Shown here piece after piece: positions 21,586-32,349 of a DNA stretch of 64,000 bases. The DNA lies in the NCBI GenBank assembly GCA_026122225.1, contig JANEZZ010002240.1:930001-994000 (forward strand). Reading direction: 5' to 3'. Below the pieces are notes generated by a model. The model had not been told where the DNA came from and did no database searches. It was given only the letters and a program-made list of their open reading frames with translations. Every line of letters begins with the position of its first letter. Position 1 is the stretch's first letter. Position numbers and translations under genes: made by a program. Source of the stretch: Heloderma charlesbogerti. Taxonomy: Eukaryota > Chordata > Lepidosauria > Squamata > Helodermatidae.

Positions 21586-21639
21586 ATCCAAGTTAGTGAC
21601 CCCTTTAGCTGATCTAGTAAAGGTATTGTTATTTAATAC

Positions 21640-21800
21640 TCCAAGGAGCTCAAGGCAGTATACAGAGTTCTTCCCAAACCCATGTTATCCTCACAACAAC
21701 CTTGTGAGTTATGCCCTAAGGTAATCCAGTAAGCTTTGTTGATGAGTAGGGATTTGAACCCAGGTCTCTCCGGTCCTGGTTCAATACTCCAACTAGTAGA
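21640..21800 (-). repeat. tRNA-derived SINE, antisense
   Basis: TCCTCACAACAACCTTGTGAG and GGGATTTGAACCCAGGTCTC (plus strand) are the inverse of the CTCACAGGGTTGTTGTGAGGA and B-box GGTTC regions of the squamate SINE at 29951-30640. It is diverged. Confidence 0.65.
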
Positions 21801-22412
21801 TGGCAGCGGCTTTTAATATCACCACAACTTACACTGATGTTTGACAAAGTGGTCATCATATGTGGTGTACACCCACAGTCAATTTGTCTTAATGGTACAA
21901 AATAATGAAGATATCGTGCTATATCACATCTGTCAAGTAAAGATCTCGCCAGGAGATTAATTTGCAAGCATTCATTAATTGTGCTTCCCAAGATCATTTA
22001 AAAACAACAACAAAATATAGCATGCAACTAAATGTGAAAAGATCATGTTTGCCAACTTAATTTATGTCTTGTATTCTGAAGAGAGGTTTTACAACTGGAT
22101 ATAAGTCCCAGAAAAGAGCTTTGTAATTTGAAACACTGACAGATCCTTTATTTTAGTGCAGCTAACAAGTACTGTTATAATTTATTCTCATACAAAAAAA
22201 AAAAAAGTTGGGAGGAAACAGTAATTTGTTTTTATGTACTGTGCCGTAAGCAGAAAGAGAAGAATATTAAACTAAAGGAACGGAATGTTCCTTGCAGAAA
22301 AAAACAATCAACACCATCAAGCACCTTCCATACTAAGAAAGCCTGAGTATTGGGGATTTTATATTTTTAAAAGATGATTGAGGGGGTGTGGGTGGTGAAA
22401 AAAAAATGAATA
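21801..22412. other. Non-coding stretch
   Basis: AT-rich, with an A-run at 22193-22205. No recognised gene or element. Confidence 0.45.
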
Positions 22413-22420
22413 GAGCAGCC

Positions 22421-22620
22421 CAGTGGAGGCTGGTGGCTCTGATTTCAGTGGGACTATAAATCCATTCTGGGTTTCAATCAGAACCAGCCAGAACTCTAAA
22501 GCAGCTATCCAAGGTGCTGAACCTATTTTGGGCATAGGATTTAGCACTCCTTTAGAGTTCTAGCTGAAACCCATTATAGATTTATTGCCCCACCAAAGTT
22601 GGAGCCACCAGCCTCCACTG
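22421..22620. mobile_element. Palindromic hAT MITE, family H copy 1
   Basis: The 200-bp element begins CAGTGGAGGCTGGTGGCTC and ends GAGCCACCAGCCTCCACTG (near-perfect terminal inverted repeats), with internal CAGAACTCTAAAG and CTTTAGAGTTCT arms. It has a perfect 8-bp TSD, GAGCAGCC, at 22413-22420 and 22621-22628. The same family is at 31250-31450 and 56717-56904. Confidence 0.95.
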
Positions 22621-22847
22621 GAGCAGCCTCCCCAGCCCAGCACCTTCAAGACCCTCCCAACTACAACTCCCATCAGCAGCAGCCAGCACGGCCAATGGTT
22701 AGGGTGATTGAGGAGAGAGACTGAGATGAGAAAATACCTAATTGGCACTTAAGGTTTTTATTTGCATCAGTAGATTTAGGGATGTACGAAAGTCACTTAC
22801 CTTTCGTGGATTATGTTGATGGTAGGGGGGGATTCCGTCCCTCCCCC

Positions 22848-24253
22848 TAGGGGTGGACGAAAGTCACTTACCTTTTCTCGCAGCTTGTTTGCGGTGGGGG
22901 GGAGCGCTTTGCTGCTCCCCCCGCGAAGTTCAGGCCGGGGGGGGGAGGCTTCCCGCCTCGCCCGGCCGAAATTCAGGCCAGGGGGGAGGCTTCCCGCCTC
23001 ACCCGGCTGAAATTCAGGCCGGGGAGGAGGCTTGCCGCCTCACCCGGCCGTGAACACGAAAGTAAAAAAAAAAAAAAAAAAAGTCCCCTGATAGGCTACG
23101 TGACGATTCACGTAGCCTATCACGGCTAGATCTGCAAAGTCAGCTGTGATAGGCTACGTGAATCGCGGAGCTGCCATGGAGCACAGCTGGCTGCAGAGGA
23201 TTCCGGGGGGGAGGAATGGAGCACCTCCCCCCCTAGCGAGGATTCCAGGGGGAGGGTAGGGATGGCGGAGAATTTCTCCCCGAAACTTCGGGGTGCCGAG
23301 CACCAACGTGTTCGGCCCCCCGAACATGTTTCGGGGAGAAATCCTCCACACACCCCCGCCCCCCGCACCCCCCCCGGGACGGGACTTACCTTCCCTGAAT
23401 GTCCCTCCCGGAGGCGGGTCCGGCTGGCGGTTCGTCGGGTGTTCGAGCAGGGCGGGAGCAGCAGCCGGTCTTTTGACCGGCTGCCGCCGCCGCCATTGCA
23501 ATAAAAGAAAAAAAAAAGTCCCCTGATAGGCTACGTGATGATTCACGTAGCCTATCATGGCTAGATTTGCAAAGTCAGCCATGATAGGCTACGTGAATCG
23601 TCACGTAGCCTATCACGGGTGACTTTAAAAAAAAAAAAGCACGTACGCGAATGGCGGCCCCCATAGGGAGCTGCCATTCGCGTTCCTTATTTAGTTGCTG
23701 TAGTCTACGTAAATGTTTACGTAGAGTACGGCAAAAATAAGGGCAACGCAAATAGCGTTGCCCTTATTTTCGCCGTAGTCTACGTAAACATTTACGTAGA
23801 CTACTGCGACCAAATAAGGAACGGGAATGGCGGCTCCCTATGGGGGCCGCCATTATCCGTACACACTTCTTTTTTTTTTTTAAGTCACCCGTGGTAGGCT
23901 ACGTGACGATTCACGTAGCCTATCACGGCTGACTTTGCAAATCTAGCCGTGATAGGCAACGTGAATCGTCACGTAGCCTATCAGGGGACTTTTTTTTTTT
24001 TCTTTTATTGCAATGGCGGCGGCGGCAGCCGGTCGAAAGACCGGCTGCCGCTCCCGCCCTGCTCGAACACCCGACAAACCGCCAGCCGGACCCGCTGCCG
24101 GGAGGGACATTCAGGGAAGGTAAGTCCCATCCCGGGGGGGGTGCGGGGGGCAGGGGGGGTGCGGAGGATTTCTCCCTGAAACCTGTTCGGGGGGCCGAAC
24201 ACATTGGCACTCGGCCCCCCGAAGTTTCGGGGAGAAATTCTCCGCCATCCCTA
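22848..24253. mobile_element. THM-II hAT MITE nested in THM-I, rearranged
   Basis: Left end is tip C (TAGGGGTGGACGAAAG), right end tip B (CGCCATCCCTA). The string CCCTCCCCC is present at both borders, fitting an 8-bp duplication of the C-rich target in tip A. Expected length from intact relatives is about 1.0 kb but it spans 1406 bp, because the tip C side stops at a hairpin centre (ACGTGAATC at 23162) and is followed by an inverted copy of the right half. An ATG at 24013 opens 107 nt to GTAAGT at 24120. Confidence 0.85.
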
Positions 24254-24343
24254 CCCTCCCCCTGGAATCCTCGCTAGTGGGGGAGGTGCTCCATTCCTCC
24301 CCCCCGGAATCCTCTGCGGCCAGCTGTGCTCCATGGCAGCTCC
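23164..24343. repeat. 1.2-kb inverted duplication including flanking DNA
   Basis: Sequence 23164-23752 is the mirror of 23753-24343 at about 95% or better by eye. Mirroring covers the palindromic core, tip B on both sides, and about 90 bp of the host element beyond the insertion: 24254-24343 is repeated inverted at 23164-23255. The second flank therefore cannot be a normal insertion border. Breakpoints lie at the centre of the hairpin ACGTGAATC|GTCACGT and at the palindrome CTCCGCGGAG. Confidence 0.88.
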
Positions 24344-25041
24344 GCGGAGCAGCTGGCCAGGCCCAGCCAGGCCAGAGCCGTCTGCAGCCAGATTTCCGGC
24401 CACGGAGGGCTCTGGGTAAAACAAACAAACAAAAAACCGTGTATGCAAATGGCGGCGGCTATGGCAGCCACCATTTGCGTTCCTTATTTTTGCCATCTTA
24501 ATCTACGTAAATATTTACGTAGACTATGACGGTGAAAATAAAGGGGAACACAAATAGCGTAGCGGGCGCTATTTGCGTCCCTTTTTGATTCACCATTTTA
24601 GCCTACGTAAATCTTTTTAAAGCCATTTGCGTATGCAGTTGTTGTTTTTTTTAAACCCACCCAACCATGATAGGCTATGTAAAGATTTACGTAGCGTATC
24701 ACGTCTTTTTTTTTTTTTTTTTACAAGCCTGGAAATGGTGGCGGCAGCAGCCGGTCAGAAGACCAGCTGCCGCAGCCGCTGCAGCCGCTGCCGGAGCCGC
24801 CGCCGCCACCCGGAAGATCCTCCACAGGTAAGTCTCATCCTGGGGGGGTCTGTGGGGCGGTGGGGGGGCAGGCCATTCTGCCATGGAGTTCGGGGGGCCG
24901 AATGCACTGGCATTCGGCCTCACCGAGATCCGTGGCAGAATTCTCTGACATCCTTATGTAGATTGCAGGATCCTGAGTAAATCCTAAATGCTCCTCTGCT
25001 GTGGCCTTGGATTTTAAAATATACCAATGGTGTGTGTGTGT

Positions 25042-25384
25042 TAGGGATGTACAGACTGTGTAAAATCCACTCCATCTGTGTTTTGTGGATTGTCAGGTGC
25101 CTTTCGTTCTGACATCCGCCTGCAGACAGATGCGATTGTTTTTTTTCGTCATGCGGAAAAATACGGAAATAATTACGTGAATATTTACGTAACATTTCCT
25201 CAGCAGAAATGTACATATTTTTCTATGGATTTAAATCCGTAAATTTCAGGAAAGTAAAAAAATCATCCAAAAGTCCACGGAGTCTGCAGGGCCTGTGGGG
25301 GTCGCTCCACGGTGGATTCCGCAGGTCGGATTCTTAGAAATCCAAGCTCATTTTAATCCATCTTGAATTTCTCCAGCATCCCTA
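25042..25384. mobile_element. hAT MITE family I in a GT microsatellite
   Basis: Starts TAGGGATGTACAGACTG and ends CTCCAGCATCCCTA. It is flanked by GTGTGTGT on both sides, consistent with an 8-bp TSD, although the target is itself a GT repeat. It contains ATTACGTGAATATTTACGTAA (25172-25192), a TACGTA-type hairpin like those of THM. Another copy is at 55091-56191. Confidence 0.8.
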
Positions 25385-25699
25385 GTGTGTGTGTGTTTGT
25401 GTGTGCAAATGCATGCAAGAAGTAACAACCACACAAATGTTTAGGGATGGGAGAACCAGGGATGCTTGAGCTCTCCAACGAAGATTCTCCAGACTCCACT
25501 CTGAGGCTTGGATCTCCTTTGTGACCTGTTTTATCCTTTGATTTGAACAGGAAAATTGCACATTTCTGTGCACACTTTCCAAAAGTGCGGTTTCTCCCCA
25601 TTGACTCAAGCATAAAAATGGGTATATATAGATATATATGTAAAAAATCTCATTTTAAAGTGCACATCTTTGTCTCTTTTTTTAAAGCATCCCTTTTTT

Positions 25700-26038
25700 T
25701 CATAGGGTTGGCGTGAGAGTCTGGGAAGGGGCTGGAGTCCATTTGTGCCTGTAATGTTGCAGAAATGGACCCATAAATGGCTGCCATTTATGCAACATTA
25801 GATTCCTGGAAATCCCTGATGCAAAATAGCGGCTTGCTAAGATGATGGGCGGCTGCCAGACCCACTCGATGGGCATGTGGCTGCTTGGCGAGTGGGTCTG
25901 GGTGAGTGCGGCTGATTGGAAAGCAGGTCCGGGTGAGCACGGAGGCTTGGCGAGTGGGTCCAGGGGGATCAAGCGGCAGTGGCAGCTTGGTGAGCACCCA
26001 GTGAAATGGGGGGGGGGCGGTGAGTCCGTCCATCCCTG
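25700..26038. mobile_element. hAT-like family F element, partial
   Basis: CCTGTAATGTTGCAGAAATGG and CCATTTATGCAACATTAG form the core hairpin (25748-25802). GC-rich GGCGAGTGGGTC repeats follow, and it ends GTGAGTCCGTCCATCCCTG at 26038. Related to 40910-41477 and 42361-42840. The left end was not resolved. Confidence 0.6.
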
Positions 26039-27336
26039 TTTTTTTTTAATGTGATCACAAGTTTGGAAATGTGCAAGCTTTTGGGGGGAAATGCGCTCAC
26101 ATTTGTGCTCAGCATTGCGAACAGGGCATGTTCTGGTGATTTGTGAACAGGCATAAAATCCTTGTACTTCTTTACTACTGCTGTGCTGTGTAGGCTTGAT
26201 GTATGGCTGTGGATTGTTTCTAGTTTCCTTCAGTGTTTTCAAGGGCCAGACTAAATATTCAGTGGCAGATGTGAAATACTAGGAACAGGAATCGCCGTTG
26301 CCCATAAAGCAGTGACAGGTGGGCACAATTTCCAGCATGGCAGGTGGGAGGGGTGGTCAACCCTTCCCCTGTCCACTGCTTTTCTCTTGCACAGACCCCT
26401 CTCCCCCAAACTGCTTCCCCCTAGTTAAGGTTCTGGATATGTGTCTGCACTGTTGTGGGGTATAGCAGCTGTGGGAACACATTGCAAAGGGGAAAGTATT
26501 GAATGGAGGAAAGTTAAGCATCCCCTCCCTGACCACCCCTTCTCCACTGCAAATTGTGACCTCCCCTCATTATGTTGCAGCTGTTTCATGGCCACATCCA
26601 AATCGGCTGACGGGTATCATTCCAGGGTGGCTATTTCTGCATTGCCAAAAAGGAGGAAACTTGTCATCCAAAGATAGGACAAATGTGCCAATGTGTAGGT
26701 ATAGATGCAAATTTAGCCATTGTTATAATTTAAGTAGAAATGCAATACATCTTGCCATAGTGGGGAAGACTGTGACTAGGTGCTTTTCTACACAGGGCTG
26801 TTAATAGGCTGTATCTACTTTTGGTTTTGTCACAGAATTGAGATCCAAGCATTGCACGAACTTTTCTTTTTCTGCTTTTCCACTACACAACCTCTAGGTG
26901 ACACTGTGGTTTAGTGGAATACTGCAAATTCACAGGAGGAGATCACACTTTCTTTTGGTTTCACAAATAAGTACTGCATTTTCCCTGCTCTAAAAAGAAT
27001 CACTCCGAAGGTGCTGGTTAGACATGGAAATGAAATTGGAGGGTCACGACATTGTCCAAAGTGCACAATAAATGCCTCATGCGGAAAAGCCCCAAGTGAC
27101 CTGTGGGCCTAGTCAGTCTAACTTTTGCAGGGCAACTTCATGGACCCTGTTCTCTGTCCTTAGGGTTCTTCACCAGTACCTGCAATGTCTTTCAAATAGA
27201 GGACTGTCCGCTGTAAAGCCAAACACAAAGCTACCGTAGGCATATCTGGTTCAGTCCCAAATAGTTTAAGATCAACAACAGGTTAAGATCCCAGTCTGAA
27301 ATTGCATGCAAACAAGTTTGGTGCAATGGCTAAAGC
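26039..27336. other. Non-coding stretch, unique-looking
   Basis: No recognised coding, RNA or repeat feature. Open frames are short and without known motifs. Confidence 0.45.
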
Positions 27337-27427
27337 AGCCTTCCCCAACCTCCAGATGTTTTGGGCTCCATCTCCCATGATTCCTGGCCATACTGGCTTG
27401 GGCTGATGGGACTTGAAGTCCAAAACA
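27337..27427. mobile_element. Palindromic MITE, shortened copy
   Basis: CAGCCTTCCCCAACCTCCAG and ATGTTTTGGGCTCCATCTCC are followed by GATGGGACTTGAAGTCCAAA. Same family as 21445-21585 but internally shortened. Confidence 0.6.
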
Positions 27428-29950
27428 TAGAGCATTCGGTTGCCATAAAGAGATGCAGAAAATTCCTGAGAACTGTCTCTGGTCTTATCAAAACATTTTT
27501 GGTTCCCTGAAGTCTCCCTTGAAGGGAACCTCTGCATTTATCTTCTGATCTTGCTTTAGCAGAAATTCCAAATAGGTCTACGTGCTGATGTGGGAAGGTC
27601 AGGCACAATTCTCTGCCGAGCCGTGCAGTCTACAAGATAGCCTTTACTTCAGCAAGTTGTTGTCTCTGAACCAGACATCTTCATAGGGTTGTGTTGAGGA
27701 TAAAACGAGTCAAGCCCATTTATGTCACCCTAAGATCCTTGGAAGAAAAATATAAATATATGACCAGCAAAATGTTAATCAGATGTTGATTTCATGGAAG
27801 GGTCATGTGGTCAGCTAGGCTGCCACTGGAGGTCTCCTCCTCCTTCTCCTCAGGCATTTGAGCAGAGAAATGGATGTATTTTTTTCATCCTTAAGTAGCA
27901 TTTGCACACATCCTAAGACCTGTGCCGTAAATTTAACCTTGAAAGATCCCATGAGATAAGCTTTCACTCCTTATTATTTTTAGAACTTGACAAATTGAAC
28001 AAAACACTCATAATGAATTTTCAGCGGTGTAGCTGTAAATTAGTTAACCTCTTTATTACCTTTATAAATCCTGTGCATGTTGTTGGACATGACCCATCAT
28101 GAATGTCAACATTGCAAGCCCCATTGCAAATGAATTGGAGACAAGCAAGACCTTAATGCCCTGGTACAACACTCATCTTCTAAAGTGAAATTTGGGAATT
28201 TGGAAGATGCTACTCAGGTAAGCCAGCTGTAGGAATGCCAAGTATGGCAGTGAAATCAGTGACATTCCTCAGGGTTTTTTACACATTTGTAGAATTGCTG
28301 CCAAATTCCAGCAAGAATGGATTGGAAGGGCTTGCTGAGGTCAAACACCTGTAGGAATTTTGAGGGAACCTTTGAGTATTTCAATAAGGTAAGGCAACTG
28401 TGATTGTAATTCACCTCTGATCAATCACAATGCTGAAGCAAACACATTAAAACTCTTCAAAAGCCAAGGATTTTGTTAAATGTATCTAGTAGTTTATATA
28501 AGATCAGTATCAAACCAGACAGTCTCTGCCCGCAGACTTACAATCTAAAAGACACAACACAAAAGGAAAAAATGCATGAAGGAAGAGGAAAACAAGAAAA
28601 CGCAGGCACCAATTCTTAACTTAAAGTTGCAAAGTTCTTAAAAAAAAAAGAAAAAAAGATCAGCTAGAATGGATACCTAATGGAGCTCGTCTCTCAGCAG
28701 AGTTGAAGGAGTGCCCCCCTTCTCATCTATCTTGTCTCTCTGGTGCACCTGGAATGGCTGCTCCTAGATGACAACTGAGGGAAGTAGGAGGAGCCTGATG
28801 GAGCTCATTTTTGAGTCGATGGAGTTATATTTCCATTTAAATTGTTGTCATTATTTCTAAATTTGCATCTATACATATGAATTGGCATATGTAAATTTTA
28901 TGCAAATTGGTATCCCCCCTCCCCCTGTATTTCTCTCTTCCTGTATTAGATCACATCATTGGCCTCTGACCTTCTGATGCTTGCCTGTCCAGACCCGCAT
29001 TGCTTCCCGCTGGAGCTTCAGACTTAAGGGGGGCACATTTTAACATAGCCTTTGCCAGCTCTGGATGATGCCATTTGCCTGTGACCCAAGTGAACACTGA
29101 GTTGCGCACCAGTATTGAAAAGAGAAAGAGAGGGAGAAGTGAAGATGTTTTCTAGTTATTTAGGCAATGTGCCATGCTTTGCACAGAGAACATTTTCATC
29201 CAGTGTGCCACTCTTCCTGCTTCGATGTCTTTAAATAGGTTTTCCAGCAGGCAGGTGCTGACTACAAAAGTAAACACCCCTGGAGTTGTGGCAGGGAAGA
29301 AAGTCCTGAAGTTTAAAGGAGACAGAGGAGGTACACAGTTCTCGGATTAAGAGAGAGGCATTAAAGTCCCAACTTTTTATTTAGCATGCACTGTGGTAGC
29401 CATGGCCCATTTAGTTGAGCCTCTGATCTTGGCGCCATGTTCAATGCGCACCTTGATGCCACATCAATCCAGGTGGGGACCTTTCATCTAGCTGAAAAAA
29501 TGTAAGGATGAGAAGGGAAATCAGCTCCACAAACTAGCAATGCAGACTCTGGCGTGCGCACCTACTGCTCACGAGTTGCTTAGCAACACTCGTGGCCAGT
29601 GCACGGAGGAACTGCGGAAAAAACCCTCTCCATAATCGATGCATCCAAGACTGGCCCGAGACACTTCAGTGTGCCCAGGACACACCACCTGCTTCCCACT
29701 AATTCACATGGAGTGTGCTGATCCACTGAGAAAGTCTCCTCCACAAGCCCCATGGAAATGGATGAGTGCTCTGGAAGAGCATGGCATGGCTTCAGTGTCC
29801 CCTTAATGGTAACTACCTGAGGCCATAGCACAGGAGTGCCGCTGGACCTCTTTCAGCATGAGGGCTGACTTCCATTTTGGAGAAGTCACAGGGGCTGCAT
29901 TCCCAGTGGTGGGAGGGAAGGGAGGCAAAGGTGTAGGACAAAAAGCAAAA
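27428..29950. other. 2.5-kb non-coding stretch, fewest repeats in the window
   Basis: No gene, RNA or transposon was recognised. A palindromic GTTGCTTAGCAAC (29575-29587) resembles an RFX X-box but nothing else supports regulation. This would be the place to look for conserved non-coding sequence. Confidence 0.4.
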
Positions 29951-30640
29951 GAGAGCCAGTATGATGTAGTGGTCAGAGTGTTGGTCTATAACAGAGGAGA
30001 CCCAGGTTCTAGTTAGGGATGGTGCGGCTGCCTGATTCCATCTGGAAATCCGTCAGAACCCCCCCTGCCCACACCCCTGAGCCCTGCTCACCGAACCCCT
30101 CCCCCTGCCCGCATTCGGCGAGTGGCCCGCATTCACCCCACCAGCCTTGCTGAGCTCTGCAGTCACCATTTTTTGAAAAATAAAATGGTGATCGCAAAAA
30201 TATGCATATTTGCATATGTGCAAAAATATGCATTTTTGAGAATGTGCATATTTTTGTATGCGAAAATGAGCATTTTTGCTCGTACACAAATATGGGCATT
30301 TTTGCGATGGCCATTTTATTTTTCAAAAAATGGCAACCACAGAGCTCGATGAGGCCACCAGGGTGAGTGCGGGCTGCTTGCCGAGCATGGGATGGGCTTG
30401 AGCGCAATCTGGGGACCAGTGAGCTGGGGAAGGGGCTGGGCAGGCACCTGGAGAACCCTGCTGGGGGCGGGTTCGCACATCCCTAGTTCTAGTCCCCACT
30501 CCGCCATGAAGCCCATTGGGTGACTTTGGGCCAGTCACTGTTTCTCAACATAACCTTCCTCACAGGGTTGTTGTGAGGAGGAGGACCAAGTTCCTTGCAA
30601 GAGAAGAAGAAAAAAGTGAGATAGAAAGGTAATAATAAAT
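29951..30640 (+). repeat. tRNA-derived SINE interrupted by a hAT
   Basis: Starts GAGAGCCAGTATGATG, A-box-like TAGTGGTCAGAGTGTTGG at 29967-29984, then GACCCAGGTTCTAGT. After the hAT (30014-30485) it resumes GTTCTAGTCCCCACTCCGCC, GACTTTGGGCCAGTCACTG and CACAGGGTTGTTGTGAGGAG. The insertion falls inside the pol III B box (GGTTCTAGTCC), so the SINE promoter is split and restored only by the TSD copy. Confidence 0.85.
30014..30485. mobile_element. hAT MITE family E in a SINE B box
   Basis: Starts TAGGGATGGTGCGGC and ends TTCGCACATCCCTA, with a perfect 8-bp TSD GTTCTAGT (30006-30013, 30486-30493). The central inverted repeat has arms CACCATTTTTTGAAAAATAA (30166-30185) and TTATTTTTCAAAAAATGG (30317-30334), with ATATGCATATTTGCATAT-type units between, and GC-rich ends. 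A second copy in opposite orientation is at 47882-48353. Confidence 0.93.
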
Positions 30641-30697
30641 ACATGAGAGGGAAGGGTCCAAATATAACAGCATATTCTAGCATTACGCTCTTACTGC

Positions 30698-31111
30698 TAG
30701 GGAGGTATGAGGAATTTGTTTTTGCTCACAAAATATGTGAGCATGCTCCAAGCGCGAGCAGGTGTCTGTGAAGATATTTGCGAATTGTCAAACACGTGCT
30801 CGTATTTGTCTAGTTCCCTACTCCCACTTTGATTTGTGCAAATGTCCTAATTCGTCTCAATTTCCCCAGTAGACTGAATCAGCTCTACTTTGGTCTACAG
30901 AGGAAATCTGGACAAATTTGGACATCTGGGCAAATTTGGAGAGATTTACGAAAATTTGGGGAAACCTGTGCAAATCCCCCATTTGGCCACCACTCGGTTT
31001 GTGCAAGCTTCCCATGAGCAAGCAGCGATGGCAAATGGGAATTGTGCACGAGATGAGCGGCCAGACAATGTTCAGAGATGATGATGAACATCCCTTGCTC
31101 ACCCATCTCTA
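30698..31111. mobile_element. hAT-like family K element
   Basis: Starts TAGGGAGGTATGAGGAAT and ends CACCCATCTCTA. TSD CTTACTGC/CTAACTGG (6/8). The interior has repeated GGACAAATTTGG, GGGCAAATTTGG units near 30910-30945 and a GCTGATTCAGTC-like motif. Non-coding. Confidence 0.65.
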
Positions 31112-31249
31112 CTAACTGGAGAGGCATGTCAACCTTTTAGAATGGGGACAACATGCCCCAAAGGTGGAAAATGACTGGTGTTCTGAAGAAAGGGAGTGGA
31201 GCCAGAGTAAGGGGGTGTGGCCATCTGGGGAACTCCAGCAGCCTGGATG

Positions 31250-31450
31250 CAGTGGAGGCTGGTGACTCTGATATCAGTGGGACAATGAATCTGCTCCGGG
31301 TTTCAGTCAGAACCAGTCAGAACTCTAAAGAAGCTATCCAAGGTGCTGAACCCATTTTGAGAATAGGACCTTTAGATTTCTGACTGGTTCTGACTGAAAA
31401 CCGGAGCGGATTCGCTGCCTCACTGACATCAGAGCCACCAGCCTCCACTG
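31250..31450. mobile_element. Palindromic hAT MITE, family H copy 2
   Basis: CAGTGGAGGCTGGTGACTC...GAGCCACCAGCCTCCACTG with TSD CCTGGATG/CCTGGATT (7/8; 31242-31249, 31451-31458). Internal GTTTCAGTCAGAACCAGTC and GACTGGTTCTGACTGAAA arms. Confidence 0.93.
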
Positions 31451-31458
31451 CCTGGATT

Positions 31459-32067
31459 GGTACCCCAGATGAGCCAAATTTGGCCCACTGGACTAAGATT
31501 GTGCACCCCTGCCTTAGCCTCACCTTGCTTCATGTCCAGGCTACCTCTGATCTCACCGGCTGTGGATGGGAAGGGCATGAAGTATCCATGGAAGGCCAAG
31601 GGAATGCATAATCACCCTTCAAAGTTAGAAGGAGCTGGGCTAAGTCAAAGTAATCGAGCTGAAACAAGGGAGCTGGGCAAGCCAACTGAGCTGAAAAAGT
31701 GACTACTCTGCCTTCTGGCTCTTCCAGTATGAAAACGCTGTCTGCTTCTAATAGATGTGCATGCGTGTGTGTTTACCCATGAATTGTTGCAGTCCCTTCA
31801 ACTATGCTTTGCATAAATGAATGATCACTGTGTGCCAGGAAGGGAAACAGCCTCGCAGTGTGTTGATTTGTGCAAAGGTAGCTCGGGGGTGACAGGAAGC
31901 AAACATTCAAGAAGGTAGCAGGTGCTGACTTGGAAAGGATTGTAAACATTTATACTGATATTACTGGGATGGCGGTGATGATGATGCGTGGCAAAACATC
32001 TTGGTGGCTGAGATGAATGTCCCTTTCAATCATTATGGGTAAAATGTAGCCCCTAGGAGGGGGATGG
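31459..32067. other. Non-coding stretch
   Basis: No recognised gene, RNA or element ends. Confidence 0.45.
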
Positions 32068-32165
32068 AGCAGGTGGCACAAATAGCTCAGGGCTAGATCA
32101 CATGCTCTGCATGCAGAGAATCCCAAGTTCAGTCTCCAGGCCACGTGCTCACAACACCCTGTTGC
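32068..32165 (+). repeat. tRNA-derived SINE fragment
   Basis: ATAGCTCAGGGCTAGATCAC (A-box region) and CATGCTCTGCATGCAGAGAA followed by AAGTTCAGTCTCC (B-box region) match the tRNA-Ala-like head of the SINE at 42915-43115. The tail is lost. Confidence 0.65.
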
Positions 32166-32349
32166 ATATGTGGTAGGGAAATCAGCCCAAATACTGTGTT
32201 CCACTCCTCTTTGCCCTTCCCTTCCTGTGGTCTTTCCCACTACCACCAGGCTGAAATCCCTGCCGCCCCTCGGTCTACCTCCACAAAACCAGCCTTAAAA
32301 TTCTGTGGGTCTCTGGTACTTTAGGTAGTGAGGGGGTTGGCTATTATTG

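Larger units (their letters stand above)
22777..24956. mobile_element. THM-I hAT MITE (outer, tip A to tip B)
   Basis: Starts TAGGGATGTACGAAAG and ends GACATCCTTA. TSD AGTAGATT/TGTAGATT (7/8; 22769-22776, 24957-24964). Tip A is broken after CCGTCCCTCCCC by the insert at 22848-24253; the outer element resumes at 24254. A core hairpin is truncated near 24616: CCTACGTAAATC is followed directly by TTTTTAAAGCC instead of the second arm. Right tip B has an ATG at 24735 and 93 nt without a stop to GTAAGT at 24828. Confidence 0.92.
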
